This document shows positions 1 to 8,294 of a stretch of 64,000 nucleotides of DNA, one piece after another. Below the pieces are notes generated by a model. It was not told the DNA's origin, did no database searches, and saw only the letters and a program-made list of their open reading frames with translations. This stretch comes from Mixta sp. Marseille-Q2659 (lineage in GTDB: Bacteria > Pseudomonadota > Gammaproteobacteria > Enterobacterales > Enterobacteriaceae), in assembly GCF_940807255.1 (NCBI RefSeq), contig NZ_CALNWY010000002.1:186001-250000 (forward strand), given 5' to 3'. The first letter of the stretch is position 1. The number at the start of each line of letters is the position of its first letter. The position numbers were made by a program, and so were the translations under genes.

Positions 1-110
1 GGCGCACAGATGTTCCTTGCTCTTGTATAGCAGAGCTAAACCTTACATATCCTACAGCATCTCTGATTTTCACGTTTTTCTACCTCAGACCAGTAAATGA
101 GGAATATTCT

Positions 111-716
111 ATGGAATTACGATTAAAAAAGATATTGACCAATATCCGTACCATTCTCGGTTCGATGGAGCTGGATGAGATGCTGTCACAACGCGACAGC
201 ATTAATACGCGTCTGCTGCATATTGTTGATGAAGCGACAAATCCCTGGGGCATTAAGGTTACCCGCATCGAGATTCGCGATGTGCGTCCGCCGCAGGAGC
301 TGATTGCCGCCATGAACGCGCAGATGAAAGCGGAACGAACCAAGCGTGCCGATATTCTGGCGGCGGAAGGGATTCGCCAGGCGGCGATTTTACGTGCCGA
401 AGGGGAAAAACAGTCGGAGATATTAAAAGCGGAAGGCGAACGCCAGTCGGCATTTCTGCAGGCGGAGGCGCGTGAACGTGCGGCTGAAGCTGAAGCGCGA
501 GCGACCAAAATGGTTTCTGAAGCTATTGCTGCCGGTGATCTGCAGGCGGTGAACTACTTTGTCGCGCAAAAATATACCGATGCGCTGCAGGCTATCGGCT
601 CGGCCAACAATAGCAAAGTGGTGCTGATGCCACTGGATGCCACCAGCATTATGGGCTCGATCGCTGGTATCAGCGAACTGCTGAACGAAGGCAAGTCCTC
701 ACGGAGTAACAAATAG
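111..716 (+). CDS. qmcA: QmcA-like SPFH/band-7 protein, N-terminally truncated
   Basis: The 201 residues match the C-terminal two thirds of QmcA, an inner-membrane SPFH (stomatin/prohibitin) protein of about 305 residues. From TNIRT onward the match is close: [17 protein letters not shown] and the Ala/Glu-rich heptad region (about residues 70-135, predicted coiled coil) are intact. The membrane anchor and first half of the SPFH domain, roughly 100 residues, are missing. The frame stays open to the window edge but encodes nothing QmcA-like before residue 2 or 3, and that upstream DNA looks AT-richer. The ATG at 111 has a good Shine-Dalgarno (GAGGA at 99-103), so a soluble fragment could be made. 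It is translationally coupled to ybbJ. A sequence break just outside the gene, rather than a sequencing error, is the simplest reading. Confidence 0.7.
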   Translation: MELRLKKILTNIRTILGSMELDEMLSQRDSINTRLLHIVDEATNPWGIKVTRIEIRDVRPPQELIAAMNAQMKAERTKRADILAAEGIRQAAILRAEGEKQSEILKAEGERQSAFLQAEARERAAEAEARATKMVSEAIAAGDLQAVNYFVAQKYTDALQAIGSANNSKVVLMPLDATSIMGSIAGISELLNEGKSSRSNK

Positions 717-1177
717 TGATGGCGGCCATCTTTAATCATCCGCACTGGTTCTGGCTGACGCTGGGCGGGCTGTTACTGGTTGCCGAGATGCTTGGTACCA
801 GCGGCTATCTGCTGTGGAGCGGTATGGCAGCGCTGGCGGTGGGATTAATTCGATGGCTGCTGCCCTTTTCCTGGGAAGCGCAGGGCATCCTGTTCGCCGT
901 ATTAACGCTGCTTGCTGCTTTTCTCTGGTATCGCTGGCTGGCGCTGCGCCAAAAACAGCCCGATACGCTACTTAATCAGCGCGGCAAGCAGATGATCGGC
1001 ATGCAGCTTACCTTAAGCGAAGCGCTGGTAAATGGACTGGGGCATGTGCGTATCGGCGACAGCAGTTGGCGCGTGCAGGCCGACCGCGATCTGCCTGCCG
1101 GAACGCGGGTTGTGGTGATCAATATCGAAGGCGTTACCCTGCGCATCGCGCCGCAGACGCCGGAAAGCGCAGGCTGA
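716..1177 (+). CDS. ybbJ: NfeD-like inner-membrane protein YbbJ
   Basis: 153 residues matching YbbJ, the NfeD-family partner usually encoded next to QmcA and thought to act with it in membrane microdomains. Two or three hydrophobic segments fill the first 80 residues ([18 protein letters not shown], then about 40-55 and 58-75). A small soluble OB-like domain follows, with the motif [19 protein letters not shown]. The start is taken as GTG 716, overlapping the qmcA stop, 9 nt after GGAG. ATG 719 follows directly and E. coli YbbJ likewise begins Met-Met, so either could be used. The intact gene beside a truncated qmcA suggests the pair has lost its normal partner. Confidence 0.88.
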   Translation: MMAAIFNHPHWFWLTLGGLLLVAEMLGTSGYLLWSGMAALAVGLIRWLLPFSWEAQGILFAVLTLLAAFLWYRWLALRQKQPDTLLNQRGKQMIGMQLTLSEALVNGLGHVRIGDSSWRVQADRDLPAGTRVVVINIEGVTLRIAPQTPESAG

Positions 1178-1312
1178 ATAACGCGTAATCAGCCAATCCT
1201 GGCTCGCTGCATCCCTTCCAACTAACACCTCGAATACTGAATCAATTAATCAGTAAGCCTTTGCAAACAGGTCAACGGCTCATCATGAACATAGCGGCAA
1301 AGCCAGCATCCG

Positions 1313-1720
1313 CTACGCTTTTGCGCTATGGCAGCAGCTCGCCAGATTATTAATAATCGGGCAATCCGCGCTCTCATCGCCGGGGCAGCTATCGGCCAAC
1401 GCCAGCAGCCGCTCACGCATCAGGTTCAGTTCACAAATATGCGCTTCGATTTCTTTCACTTTTTGCAGCGTGCGCGCTTTAACATCAGCGCTGTGGCGCG
1501 CCGGATCGTTAAACAAATGCAGCAGTTCGCGGCATTCATCAAGATTAAAACCGACCTGGCGCGCCTGACGCAGCAGTGTTAGTTCTTCAAGATGATGCGC
1601 CGTATAGCTGCGATAGCCGTTCTCGCTGCGTAATGGCGGCGTAACCAGCCCTTTCTCTTCATAAAAACGAATGGCTTTGCTGGTTAAGCCGGTTTTTTTT
1701 GCCACATCGCTGATATTCAT
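1313..1720 (-). CDS. cueR: Copper-responsive MerR-family activator CueR
   Basis: 135 residues. An N-terminal winged helix-turn-helix of MerR type ([20 protein letters not shown]) is followed by a long dimerisation helix and a C-terminal metal loop with two cysteines in CPGDESADC, the spacing of the Cu(I) site of CueR. An extra CC pair lies near the end (LASCCHS), as in E. coli CueR. CueR distorts promoters with a 19-bp spacer so that RNA polymerase can use them. Such a promoter stands before copA at 2645. cueR and copA are divergent but not adjacent here, because a TM2 gene and about 470 bp lie between them. Confidence 0.93.
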   Translation of the reverse strand: MNISDVAKKTGLTSKAIRFYEEKGLVTPPLRSENGYRSYTAHHLEELTLLRQARQVGFNLDECRELLHLFNDPARHSADVKARTLQKVKEIEAHICELNLMRERLLALADSCPGDESADCPIINNLASCCHSAKA

Positions 1721-1946
1721 CTGTCCCTCCTTTTCACCGTTGCTGGCAGAATAACGCTGATTCGATATGTTGGACAGTGGCCTTTTCTGCCATCACTTTT
1801 TTTGCTGCTCGACAACATCATACTTTGCGGATGTTTACCTTTCATGCAGGGGTTCACCTCTTTGGCTGATATTGATCAACTTATCCGCTCAGGCAAAACA
1901 CATAGAATACCGCGCGTTAACGCATATAAATAAAACAGGGGTTTTT

Positions 1947-2246
1947 ATGTCTAATATGGTGTTTTGCCGCGGCTGCGGTAAAGAAATACATAATAGCGCG
2001 ACGGCTTGTCCTAACTGCGGCGCAAAACAAAATCTGCCAGGCCAGGGAAAAAGGCGTATTTCCGCAGCGCTGCTGGCGTTATTTTTAGGCGGACTGGGTG
2101 TACATAAATTTTATTTAGGAAGAACGGGCCAGGGCATTCTGTATCTGCTGTTTTGCTGGACGTTTATTCCTTCGCTTATTGCCTTCGTTGAATTTATTAT
2201 CTATCTTTGCTCCTCCGATGAGAATTTTGCGCGCAAGTATGGTTAA
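1947..2246 (+). CDS. Zinc-ribbon plus TM2 domain membrane protein
   Basis: 99 residues from ATG 1947, chosen because AGGGG precedes it by 6 nt and because the frame further upstream does not look like protein. Residues 1-26 form a zinc ribbon with four cysteines (C7, C10, C21, C24: CRGCG...CPNCG). Residues about 36-90 form a TM2 domain: a basic stretch, a first hydrophobic helix with ALLALFLGGLGVHKFYLGR, the GQGILYLL turn, and a second helix ending in the acidic tail SSDENF. TM2 proteins are widespread but their function in bacteria is unknown. E. coli has no such gene between cueR and copA. A link to copper is suggested by position only. Confidence 0.85.
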   Translation: MSNMVFCRGCGKEIHNSATACPNCGAKQNLPGQGKRRISAALLALFLGGLGVHKFYLGRTGQGILYLLFCWTFIPSLIAFVEFIIYLCSSDENFARKYG

Positions 2247-2288
2247 TTGAATTTTTAACCCACCAGCAATAATTTAACGGCTTAACAT

Positions 2289-2331
2289 CAAGGGGAACCC
2301 CTGTAGCAGAGAGCGGCTTCAGCTCCCCTTG
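2289..2331. repeat. Nested inverted repeat downstream of the TM2 gene
   Basis: Arms CAAGGGGA (2289-2296) and TCCCCTTG (2324-2331) pair perfectly around a 27-nt loop. The left arm can alternatively fold on itself as AGGGG-AA-CCCCT (2291-2302). There is no T-run, so a classical terminator is not evident. It may be a transcript-end hairpin of the TM2 gene or a switching structure. Confidence 0.4.
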
Positions 2332-2644
2332 TTGTGCAAAATAAGCAAAACGCAAAATAGCAGAAAAAGGTAGCCGCTTATCTCCTGTTTATTATCGCGT
2401 TAACTTTAAATACGAAAAAATTCTCAGTGTTAACCTTGTTATATTAAAACGGATCGTTCCCCTTCTCCATTGGTTATTTCTGTAGCGTTCCCCCTGACGG
2501 TTATTTTTTATTAACCAGCCTGAAAAATTATTTTTGCCAGAAAGCATCCATAAAATTCACTTTATTACGTCCGCTTTTGCCTGCTTTTTTTATCGATCTT
2601 CACAGGAAATTTCTTAACTTTAAATTTATCAATGGGTTAAAAAC

Positions 2645-2675
2645 TTGACCTTGCCCTTGATGGAAGGTTTAAGCT
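2645..2675 (+). promoter_or_regulatory. CueR-controlled copA promoter
   Basis: A -35 box TTGACC (2645-2650) and a -10 box TAAGCT (2670-2675) are separated by 19 bp, the over-long spacer typical of MerR-family promoters. The spacer carries a dyad of the CueR type (ACCTTGCCC ... TGGAAGGT). It closely resembles the E. coli copA promoter. The start codon lies 43 nt downstream of the -10 box. Confidence 0.9.
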
Positions 2676-2718
2676 TATAGCTTCCAGATGACTTTCACTG
2701 AATAAAGGGAGCGACCTT

Positions 2719-2939
2719 ATGTCACATACCACTCTTTTAACACTGGATGGCCTTTCCTGCGGACACTGCGTGAAACGCGTAAAAGAGGCGCTGGAACAGC
2801 GTCAGGATGTTCAGCAGGCGGAGGTTTCGCTGAATGAGGCCCGCATTACCGGTGACGCCGCGCCTGAAGCGCTGATCGCTACCGTAGAACAGGCGGGTTA
2901 TCACGCCAGCCTGCCGGAAAGCACGCCCCCAAAGCCTGA
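2719..2939 (+). CDS. copA(Z): CopA(Z) copper chaperone made by -1 frameshifting in copA
   Basis: Inferred product of programmed -1 frameshifting, described for E. coli copA. Ribosomes that slip on C CCA AAG (2928-2934) read GCC and then TGA (2937-2939), giving a 73-residue protein. It would consist of metal-binding domain 1 (heavy-metal-associated fold, CGHC at residues 14-17) plus a short tail ending Pro-Lys-Ala. Such a product is a cytoplasmic Cu(I) chaperone resembling CopZ. It uses the copA start codon (AAGGGAG Shine-Dalgarno). It lies upstream of the 4-nt lesion and should be unaffected by it. Confidence 0.7.
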
Positions 2940-3006
2940 GCCGCTGTCAGCATCAGCAGGCCAGCTGACAGCGGAAAACGCCCGGCCTTTGATTCATTCA
3001 AAGGCC
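2928..3006 (+). promoter_or_regulatory. Programmed -1 frameshift signal in copA mRNA
   Basis: The slippery heptamer C CCA AAG is in the correct zero-frame phase (codons 70-72 are CCC CCA AAG). Six bases later a perfect 11-bp stem begins: CCGCTGTCAGC (2941-2951) pairs with GCTGACAGCGG (2964-2974) around a 12-nt loop. A second perfect 9-bp hairpin follows: GGCCTTTGA (2984-2992) with TCAAAGGCC (2998-3006). Loop bases AGGCC (2958-2962) could instead pair with GGCCT (2984-2988) to make an H-type pseudoknot. The -1 frame terminates at once (TGA 2937). Confidence 0.82.
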
Positions 3007-5429
3007 ATACCGGCTGATAAAGCATCTCAGGCGAATGCGGCGACCACCCGTTCACGTCCTTCTGCCGATGCCGAAACAGCGACAGACGATGCGGCGCTGC
3101 CCACCCAGGCAGATACGGCGGCGGAAAACTATCAGCTGTTAATTGACGGCATGAGCTGCGCCAGTTGCGTTAGCCGGGTTGAGAAAGCGCTGACGCAGGT
3201 CGCGGGCGTTCAACAGGCGCGCGTTAATCTGGCCGAGCGCAGCGCCCTGGTGATCGGCGCGCCGCAGCCGGATGCGCTGGTTGCTGCCGTAGAAGCGGCT
3301 GGCTATGGTGCAGAAGTGATTGTTGATGAAAGCGAGCGCCGTGAGAAACAGCAGCGCGGCGCGCAGCAGGCGATGCGCCGCTTTAGCTGGCAGTCGGCAT
3401 TGGCGCTGGCGCTCGGCGTGCCGCTGATGATTTACGGTCTGTTTGGCGACAATATGATGCTTACCGCCAGCAACCGCAGCGGCTGGCTGATTGTCGGCGT
3501 GCTGACACTGTTGGTCATGATTGTTGCAGGCGGCCATTTTTATCGTAGCGCCTGGCGCAGCCTGCGCAACGGATCCGCGACCATGGATACGCTGGTCGCG
3601 CTGGGCACGCTGGCCGCCTGGCTCTATTCCATCAGCGTCAACCTGTGGCCCGACTTTTTTCCTATGGCCGCGCGCCACCTGTATTACGAAGCCAGCGCCA
3701 TGATTATCGGCCTGATTTAGGCCACGCGCTGGAACAACGGGCGCGTCAGCGCTCGTCAAAAGCGCTGGAGCGCCTGCTGGATTTGACGCCAGCCACGGCG
3801 CGCATGGTTATCGATGGCGCAGAAAAAACTGTTCCATTAAGCGATGTGCAAGTTGGCATGACCTTACGGCTGGTGACCGGCGATCGCGTTCCGGTTGATG
3901 GCGTCATTACCGAAGGCGAAGCCTGGATGGATGAGTCAATGCTGATCGGCGAACCGTTGCCGCAGCATAAAGCCAGCGAAGGCGCCCTTCATGCGGGTAC
4001 GCTGGTCCAGGACGGCAGCGTGCTGTTCCGTGCCAGCGCCATCGGCAAAAACACCACCCTGTCGCGCATTATTCAACTGGTTCGCCAGGCGCAGAGCAGC
4101 AAACCGGCGATCGGGCAGTTAGCGGATCGCATCTCCGCGGTTTTTGTGCCGACCGTCGTCCTGATTGCGCTAGTCAGCGCCGCCGTCTGGTACTTCTTCG
4201 GCCCGCAGCCTTCGCTGGTTTATATGCTGGTGATTGCCACCACCGTTCTGATTATCGCCTGTCCCTGCGCGTTAGGACTGGCGACACCGATGTCAATTAT
4301 CGCAGGCGTCGGGCGCGCGGCGGAATTCGGCGTGCTGGTACGCGATGCCGACGCGCTACAGCGCGCCAGCGAACTCGATACGCTGGTCTTTGATAAAACC
4401 GGCACGCTGACGCTGGGCGCACCGCAGGTTACGCAAATTACTCCCTTTAACGGCTACAGCGAAGAGCAGGTTTTACGCTGGGCGGCCGCGCTGGAGCAGG
4501 GCTCCAGTCATCCGCTGGCGAAAGCAATTCGCGATCGCGCCGGAGAGATTACCCTGCCGCAAAGTACGGAGTTTCGCACGCTGCGTGGTTCCGGCATCAG
4601 CGCGCGGCTGGAAGGTCAGCCGATGCTGTTGGGCAACGCCGCGCTGCTGACGCAGCAACAGATCGATGCCGAACAGGCGGCGGCCCTTGCCGATGAGCTG
4701 GCGGCTGGCGGCGCGACACCGGTATTTCTGGCGGTGGCGGGCCAGCTGGCGGGACTGCTGGCAATCCGCGATCCGCTGCGCGAAGAGAGCGTTAGCGCGC
4801 TGCAACGTCTGCACGGGCTGGGCTATCAGCTGATTATGCTGACCGGTGATAATGAAATTACCGCCAAAGCCATTGCGCGCGAAGCCGGGTTGGATCGGGT
4901 GATTGCAGGCGTACTGCCGGACGGAAAGGCGCAAGCCATTGTTCAGCTTCAGCAAGCGGGCCATAAGGTCGCAATGATTGGCGATGGCATCAACGATGCG
5001 CCCGCGCTGGCACAGGCCGATGTGGGGATTGCGATGGGCGGCGGTAGCGATGTCGCCATCGAAACGGCGGCGATTACGCTAATGCGCCACGATCTGCACA
5101 GCGTGGTCGATGCGCTGGCGATTGCGCGCGCCACGCTGCGTAATATGAAGCAGAATCTGCTGGGCGCCTTTGTCTATAATTCGCTGGGCATTCCCATTGC
5201 CGCAGGTGTTCTCTGGCCGCTGACCGGCACGCTGCTCAGTCCGGTGATCGCCGGCGCGGCGATGGCGCTGTCGTCCATTACTGTGGTCAGCAATGCCAAC
5301 CGTCTGCTGCGCTATCAGCCGCCGGAACGCTAAGCGTCGTCGCAGGTCATCTGCTGTTACGCTTTCGCCTGTTCATCGCCAGATGAAACCGCTAGCATGT
5401 GAAGCTAACTGGCGGAAAAGGGTAAAAGA

Positions 5430-6221
5430 ATGGAGAGATGGCTGCATAACCTGACGGCGCTGTTACGCACGCTGGTTCCGTCCCATTACAGCTGGCCCGC
5501 CATTGATGTCAGATTGCCGGGCAACCGGCAACTGCATCTGGTAGGCAGCATTCATATGGGCACGCGCAATATGATGCCGCTGCCGCCGGGGTTACTTGCG
5601 CGTCTTGAAAAGGCAGACGCGCTGATTGTCGAGGCGGATATTACCGGCAGCGCCTCCCCTTTCAGCCATAGTGCCGCGCAGCCGCCGCTGGCGGAAAGAG
5701 TCGATGCCGATACCTTGCAAAAATTAGCGCGGCAGTGCGCTGAGCTGAATTTGGATCTGACGCAGCTTGACAGGCTGCCGCTGTGGCAAATCGCACTGAT
5801 GCTGCAGGCGCAACAGGCGCAGCGTCTGGGGCTGCGGCCCGATTACGGCATTGATTATCAGCTGCTTCAGGCGGCGCACGCGCAGGGACGCCGGATTATT
5901 GAGCTTGAGGGCGCAGATGAACAACTCGACCTGCTGAAAACCCTGCCGGAAGAAGGACAGTCGCTGTTAGCGGACACGCTGGAACACTGGCACACCAATG
6001 CGCGCCTGCTGCAAACCATGATTAGCTGGTGGCTGGAAAAACCGCCGCAGCCGAGCCGACCGGCGCTGCCAACCACGTTCAGCACCGAACTCAACGATCT
6101 GTTAATGAGCCAGCGTAACCAACGCTGGGACAGACTGTTGCGCCAGCTGCCGCCGGGGCGTTATGTTGTGGCGGTCGGCGCGCTGCACCTGTACGGCGAG
6201 AACATTTACCGGCGCTGCTAA
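5430..6221 (+). CDS. ybaP: TraB/GumN-family protein YbaP, altered C-terminus
   Basis: 263 residues matching YbaP of the TraB/GumN family, whose members carry two conserved histidine motifs resembling the Tiki metalloprotease fold. Here they are GSIHMG (about residue 37) and GALHLYGE near the end. Function in bacteria is unproven. The last residues read ENIYRRC and then stop. The +1-shifted frame from 6206 reads LPALLKRR and stops at 6232, which fits the family ending (GENNLP-type). A single A therefore appears missing near 6203-6205. The lesion removes only about ten residues, so the protein may retain activity. It sits about 95 bp after copA. Confidence 0.82.
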   Translation: MERWLHNLTALLRTLVPSHYSWPAIDVRLPGNRQLHLVGSIHMGTRNMMPLPPGLLARLEKADALIVEADITGSASPFSHSAAQPPLAERVDADTLQKLARQCAELNLDLTQLDRLPLWQIALMLQAQQAQRLGLRPDYGIDYQLLQAAHAQGRRIIELEGADEQLDLLKTLPEEGQSLLADTLEHWHTNARLLQTMISWWLEKPPQPSRPALPTTFSTELNDLLMSQRNQRWDRLLRQLPPGRYVVAVGALHLYGENIYRRC

Positions 6222-6397
6222 AGCGCAGATAAAAAGGCCAATATTGCTATCGGCCCGTCAAAGAGGAATTTGTTTATGATTTTGGTTATTCATCAGCAAC
6301 TGAATTGCTGACGCCAGGCGATTTTCTCTCAAAGCCTGCGATTTCACCAGCGCTATTTTTTACCCGTTAATCATTTTCCACAGCCAGGAAATAAGCG

Positions 6398-6877
6398 ATG
6401 ACGCCCGCAATAAAATTACTGGAAAAGAAAAAAATCCCTTTTACGCTGCATCCCTATGAGCATGACAGTAACGAAACGCATTTCGGCGATGAAGCGGTGC
6501 GTAAGCTCAACCTTAATCCGCAGCAGGTGTATAAAACGTTACTGGTAGCGCTTAACGGCGACAGCAAACAGCTCGCCGTTGCGGTGACGCCGGTGGCCGG
6601 CCAGCTTGATTTAAAAAAGGTAGCGAAGGCGCTGGGTGCGAAAAAAGTGGAAATGGCCGATCCCCAGCAGGCACAGCGCGTTACCGGTTATCTGATTGGC
6701 GGTATCAGTCCGCTGGGCCAGAAAAAACGCCTGCCGACGGTTATCGATAGCCAGGCCGCCGCTTTCCCAACCATTTTTATTTCAGGCGGCAAACGCGGGC
6801 TGGATATTGAACTGGCGCCCGGCGATCTGGCGTCGTTACTGGAAGCCAGCCTCGCGGATATCGCCCGCCACGATTAA
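6398..6877 (+). CDS. ybaK: Cys-tRNA(Pro)/Cys-tRNA(Cys) deacylase YbaK
   Basis: 159 residues, the usual length of YbaK. This INS-domain editing protein acts in trans on the prolyl-tRNA synthetase product Cys-tRNA(Pro). The YbaK/EbsC fold motifs are visible: [12 protein letters not shown] (catalytic lysine region, about residue 46), [21 protein letters not shown] and the C-terminal [11 protein letters not shown]. The start ATG 6398 is preceded by CAGGAAATAAGCG. The stop codon overlaps the stop of the convergent LysR gene by 3 nt or so, leaving no room for a terminator between them. It is separated from ybaP by about 175 bp. Confidence 0.93.
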   Translation: MTPAIKLLEKKKIPFTLHPYEHDSNETHFGDEAVRKLNLNPQQVYKTLLVALNGDSKQLAVAVTPVAGQLDLKKVAKALGAKKVEMADPQQAQRVTGYLIGGISPLGQKKRLPTVIDSQAAAFPTIFISGGKRGLDIELAPGDLASLLEASLADIARHD

Positions 6878-7740
6878 GCACGCTGCGCGCACAGCTGGTC
6901 GATCATCCAGCGCCCTGCCGGCCCCGGCGGGGTCTGAGTTGACCAGACGGCATCCACCGCAATATTCTGCGGCCAGCCCGCTAACGGCAGAGTTTGTAAC
7001 AGACCGTGACCATACTGCTCCACCAGCCAGCGCGGCAGAATGGACCAGCCAAATCCCTGCTCCGCCATCTCCAGCAATAGCCAGTAGGATGGCGCCGACC
7101 AAACCTGCCCTGCGGAAACGGGTTCCCTTACGCTGGCCCAGGTGTTTAACCGCAGCTCCCTTACCCGCGCCAGATCGGTCTGGCTGACCTCGGGTTGACG
7201 AGCCAGCGGATGATCGCGATGAATAAATACCGCCATCTGCGCCTGCACCTGTAAACGGGAAGTAGCAATAGCGGCAGGTAATGCAGCCTGCACACGAATC
7301 ACGCCAAGATGGATTCGATTCGCCAGCAGCAGATCGATCACATCCTCATCTTCAGCGATCATACATTCAAAGGCGATATGCGGATAGCGCGCTTCAAAGC
7401 GCTTCAGCAGCTGCTCATGATGATCCGCCTGCCAGAAATCAGAAATCGCCATGCTGAGACGCGGCTCAACGTCGTCTGACAGGCGCACGGCCAGTTCATC
7501 GAGGCGCTGGCTGGCGGTCAGGATCTCTTTCACCCGGCGTAACGCATGCCCGCCCGCCTCGGTCAGCACCGGCTCACGTCCTGCACGGTTAAACAGCTTA
7601 AAACCTAAATCCGTTTCCAGATTTGCAATGGCGGCGCTGACGGTAGACTGACTTTTTCCTAACGCGCGCGCCGCCGCTGAAAAAGAGCCTTTTTCTACTG
7701 CATAAACAAAAGCCTGCAAGGATTCCGGTGAATAACGCAT
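6874..7740 (-). CDS. LysR-family transcriptional regulator, divergent from a PACE pump
   Basis: 288 residues. The N-terminal winged helix-turn-helix ([20 protein letters not shown], about residues 18-37) and the linker helix are typical of LysR-type regulators. The remaining 200 residues form the two-lobed effector-binding domain. Position suggests a job: it is divergently transcribed from the PACE efflux gene across 86 bp, as aceR is from aceI in Acinetobacter, so it probably controls that pump. The ligand is unknown and no specific ortholog is recognised. The 3' end overlaps ybaK. Confidence 0.85.
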   Translation of the reverse strand: MRYSPESLQAFVYAVEKGSFSAAARALGKSQSTVSAAIANLETDLGFKLFNRAGREPVLTEAGGHALRRVKEILTASQRLDELAVRLSDDVEPRLSMAISDFWQADHHEQLLKRFEARYPHIAFECMIAEDEDVIDLLLANRIHLGVIRVQAALPAAIATSRLQVQAQMAVFIHRDHPLARQPEVSQTDLARVRELRLNTWASVREPVSAGQVWSAPSYWLLLEMAEQGFGWSILPRWLVEQYGHGLLQTLPLAGWPQNIAVDAVWSTQTPPGPAGRWMIDQLCAQRA

Positions 7741-7826
7741 CGTTCTATCGCTTTTATCGATGGGAGTTCATTTTATTTTAGCCCAGCGCCTCAGGAAAAT
7801 AAGCGTCCCGTTAATAAGGAGATGTT

Positions 7827-8258
7827 ATGAATACCCGCTCATTTAAAGAACGCCTGTTGCATGCCGTTGGTTTTGAGGCGTTGGCGATCCTGATCGTTTC
7901 ACCGCTGGCGGCATTCATCATGGATAAACCGCTGTTCCAGATGGGCGCGCTGGCGCTGGCGTTATCAACTATCGCCATGGTATGGAACATCGTTTATAAC
8001 GCCCTGTTTGATCGGCTGTTTCCGCGTGACAAAGTGAAACGCGGCTTAGGGCTGCGTATTGCTCATGCGCTCTGTTTTGAGGGCGGATTTATTCTTATTG
8101 GGCTGCCGGTCGCGGCAACGATGCTGGGAATTGGCCTGCTGCAGGCGTTTATGCTGGAAGTGGGTTTCTTTCTGTTTTTCCTGCCCTATACCGTGGTCTA
8201 TAACTGGCTCTGGGACTGGCTGCGGGAAAAGCGGCGTACACCCTGCGAAAGCCGGTAA
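7827..8258 (+). CDS. PACE-family multidrug efflux transporter
   Basis: 143 residues with four hydrophobic segments (about 13-33, 38-60, 77-100, 104-125). The protein has the tandem bacterial transmembrane pair layout of the PACE family (AceI type), which exports chlorhexidine and other biocides by proton antiport. The conserved acidic residue of helix 1 is present in GFEALAI, echoed by CFEGGFI in the second repeat. Other family signatures are WNIVYNALFD, and YTVVYNWLWD near the end. AAGGAG precedes ATG 7827. The neighbouring LysR gene is the likely regulator. Substrate cannot be told from sequence. Confidence 0.88.
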   Translation: MNTRSFKERLLHAVGFEALAILIVSPLAAFIMDKPLFQMGALALALSTIAMVWNIVYNALFDRLFPRDKVKRGLGLRIAHALCFEGGFILIGLPVAATMLGIGLLQAFMLEVGFFLFFLPYTVVYNWLWDWLREKRRTPCESR

Positions 8259-8264
8259 GATCTG

Positions 8265-8288
8265 GCCCGCCGATGTCAATCGGCGGGC
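8265..8288. terminator. Convergent hairpin between the PACE gene and ushA
   Basis: GCCCGCCGA (8265-8273) and TCGGCGGGC (8280-8288) form a perfect 9-bp GC-rich stem with a 6-nt loop in the 36 bp between the two stop codons. There is no long T-run on either strand. Probably a bidirectional terminator. Confidence 0.6.
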
Positions 8289-8294
8289 GCGTTG

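Larger units (their letters stand above)
2247..2718. other. Gene-free stretch before copA
   Basis: 472 bases without a credible gene. It contains a nested inverted repeat at 2289-2331 and the CueR-type copA promoter at 2645-2675. The part between is AT-rich with no ORF preceded by a ribosome binding site. Confidence 0.6.
2719..5333 (+). pseudogene. copA: Cu(I)-exporting P-type ATPase CopA, frameshifted
   Basis: The two halves together match CopA, the inner-membrane Cu(I) efflux ATPase. The first frame (2719-3720, 333 residues) has metal-binding domain 1 (CGHC, C14/C17), a long Ala/Ser/Thr/Pro linker, metal-binding domain 2 (CASC, C147/C150) and the first membrane helices, then stops at TAG 3718 after [10 protein letters not shown]. 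The rest continues in the -1 frame from [17 protein letters not shown] to 5333. It includes the CPC ion-binding motif (about 4260-4268), the phosphorylation site DKTGTLT, the HP motif (SSHPLA) and [10 protein letters not shown]. Family members read GLINLGH across the junction, so 4 nt appear lost (GATTAATTTAGG reduced to GATTTAGG). A full-length pump cannot be made unless this is a sequencing error. Confidence 0.85.

Noticed and set aside
1-125. Insertion sequence end at the qmcA junction
   Set aside because: No terminal inverted repeat, target duplication or transposase sequence is visible in the 110 bases available. The junction is reported, but its cause is left open.
3700-3720. Possible second programmed -1 frameshift at the copA TAG (3718)
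   Set aside because: The downstream frame is reachable by a -1 shift, but there is no X XXY YYZ heptamer near CTG ATT TAG, no following stem at the right distance, and two residues conserved in the family are absent. A small deletion fits better.
6276-6311. 11-codon open frame with GAGGA upstream between ybaP and ybaK
   Set aside because: The ribosome binding site is decent, but the peptide (MILVIHQQLNC) is too short to judge and lies in the former ybaP trailer region. No other support.
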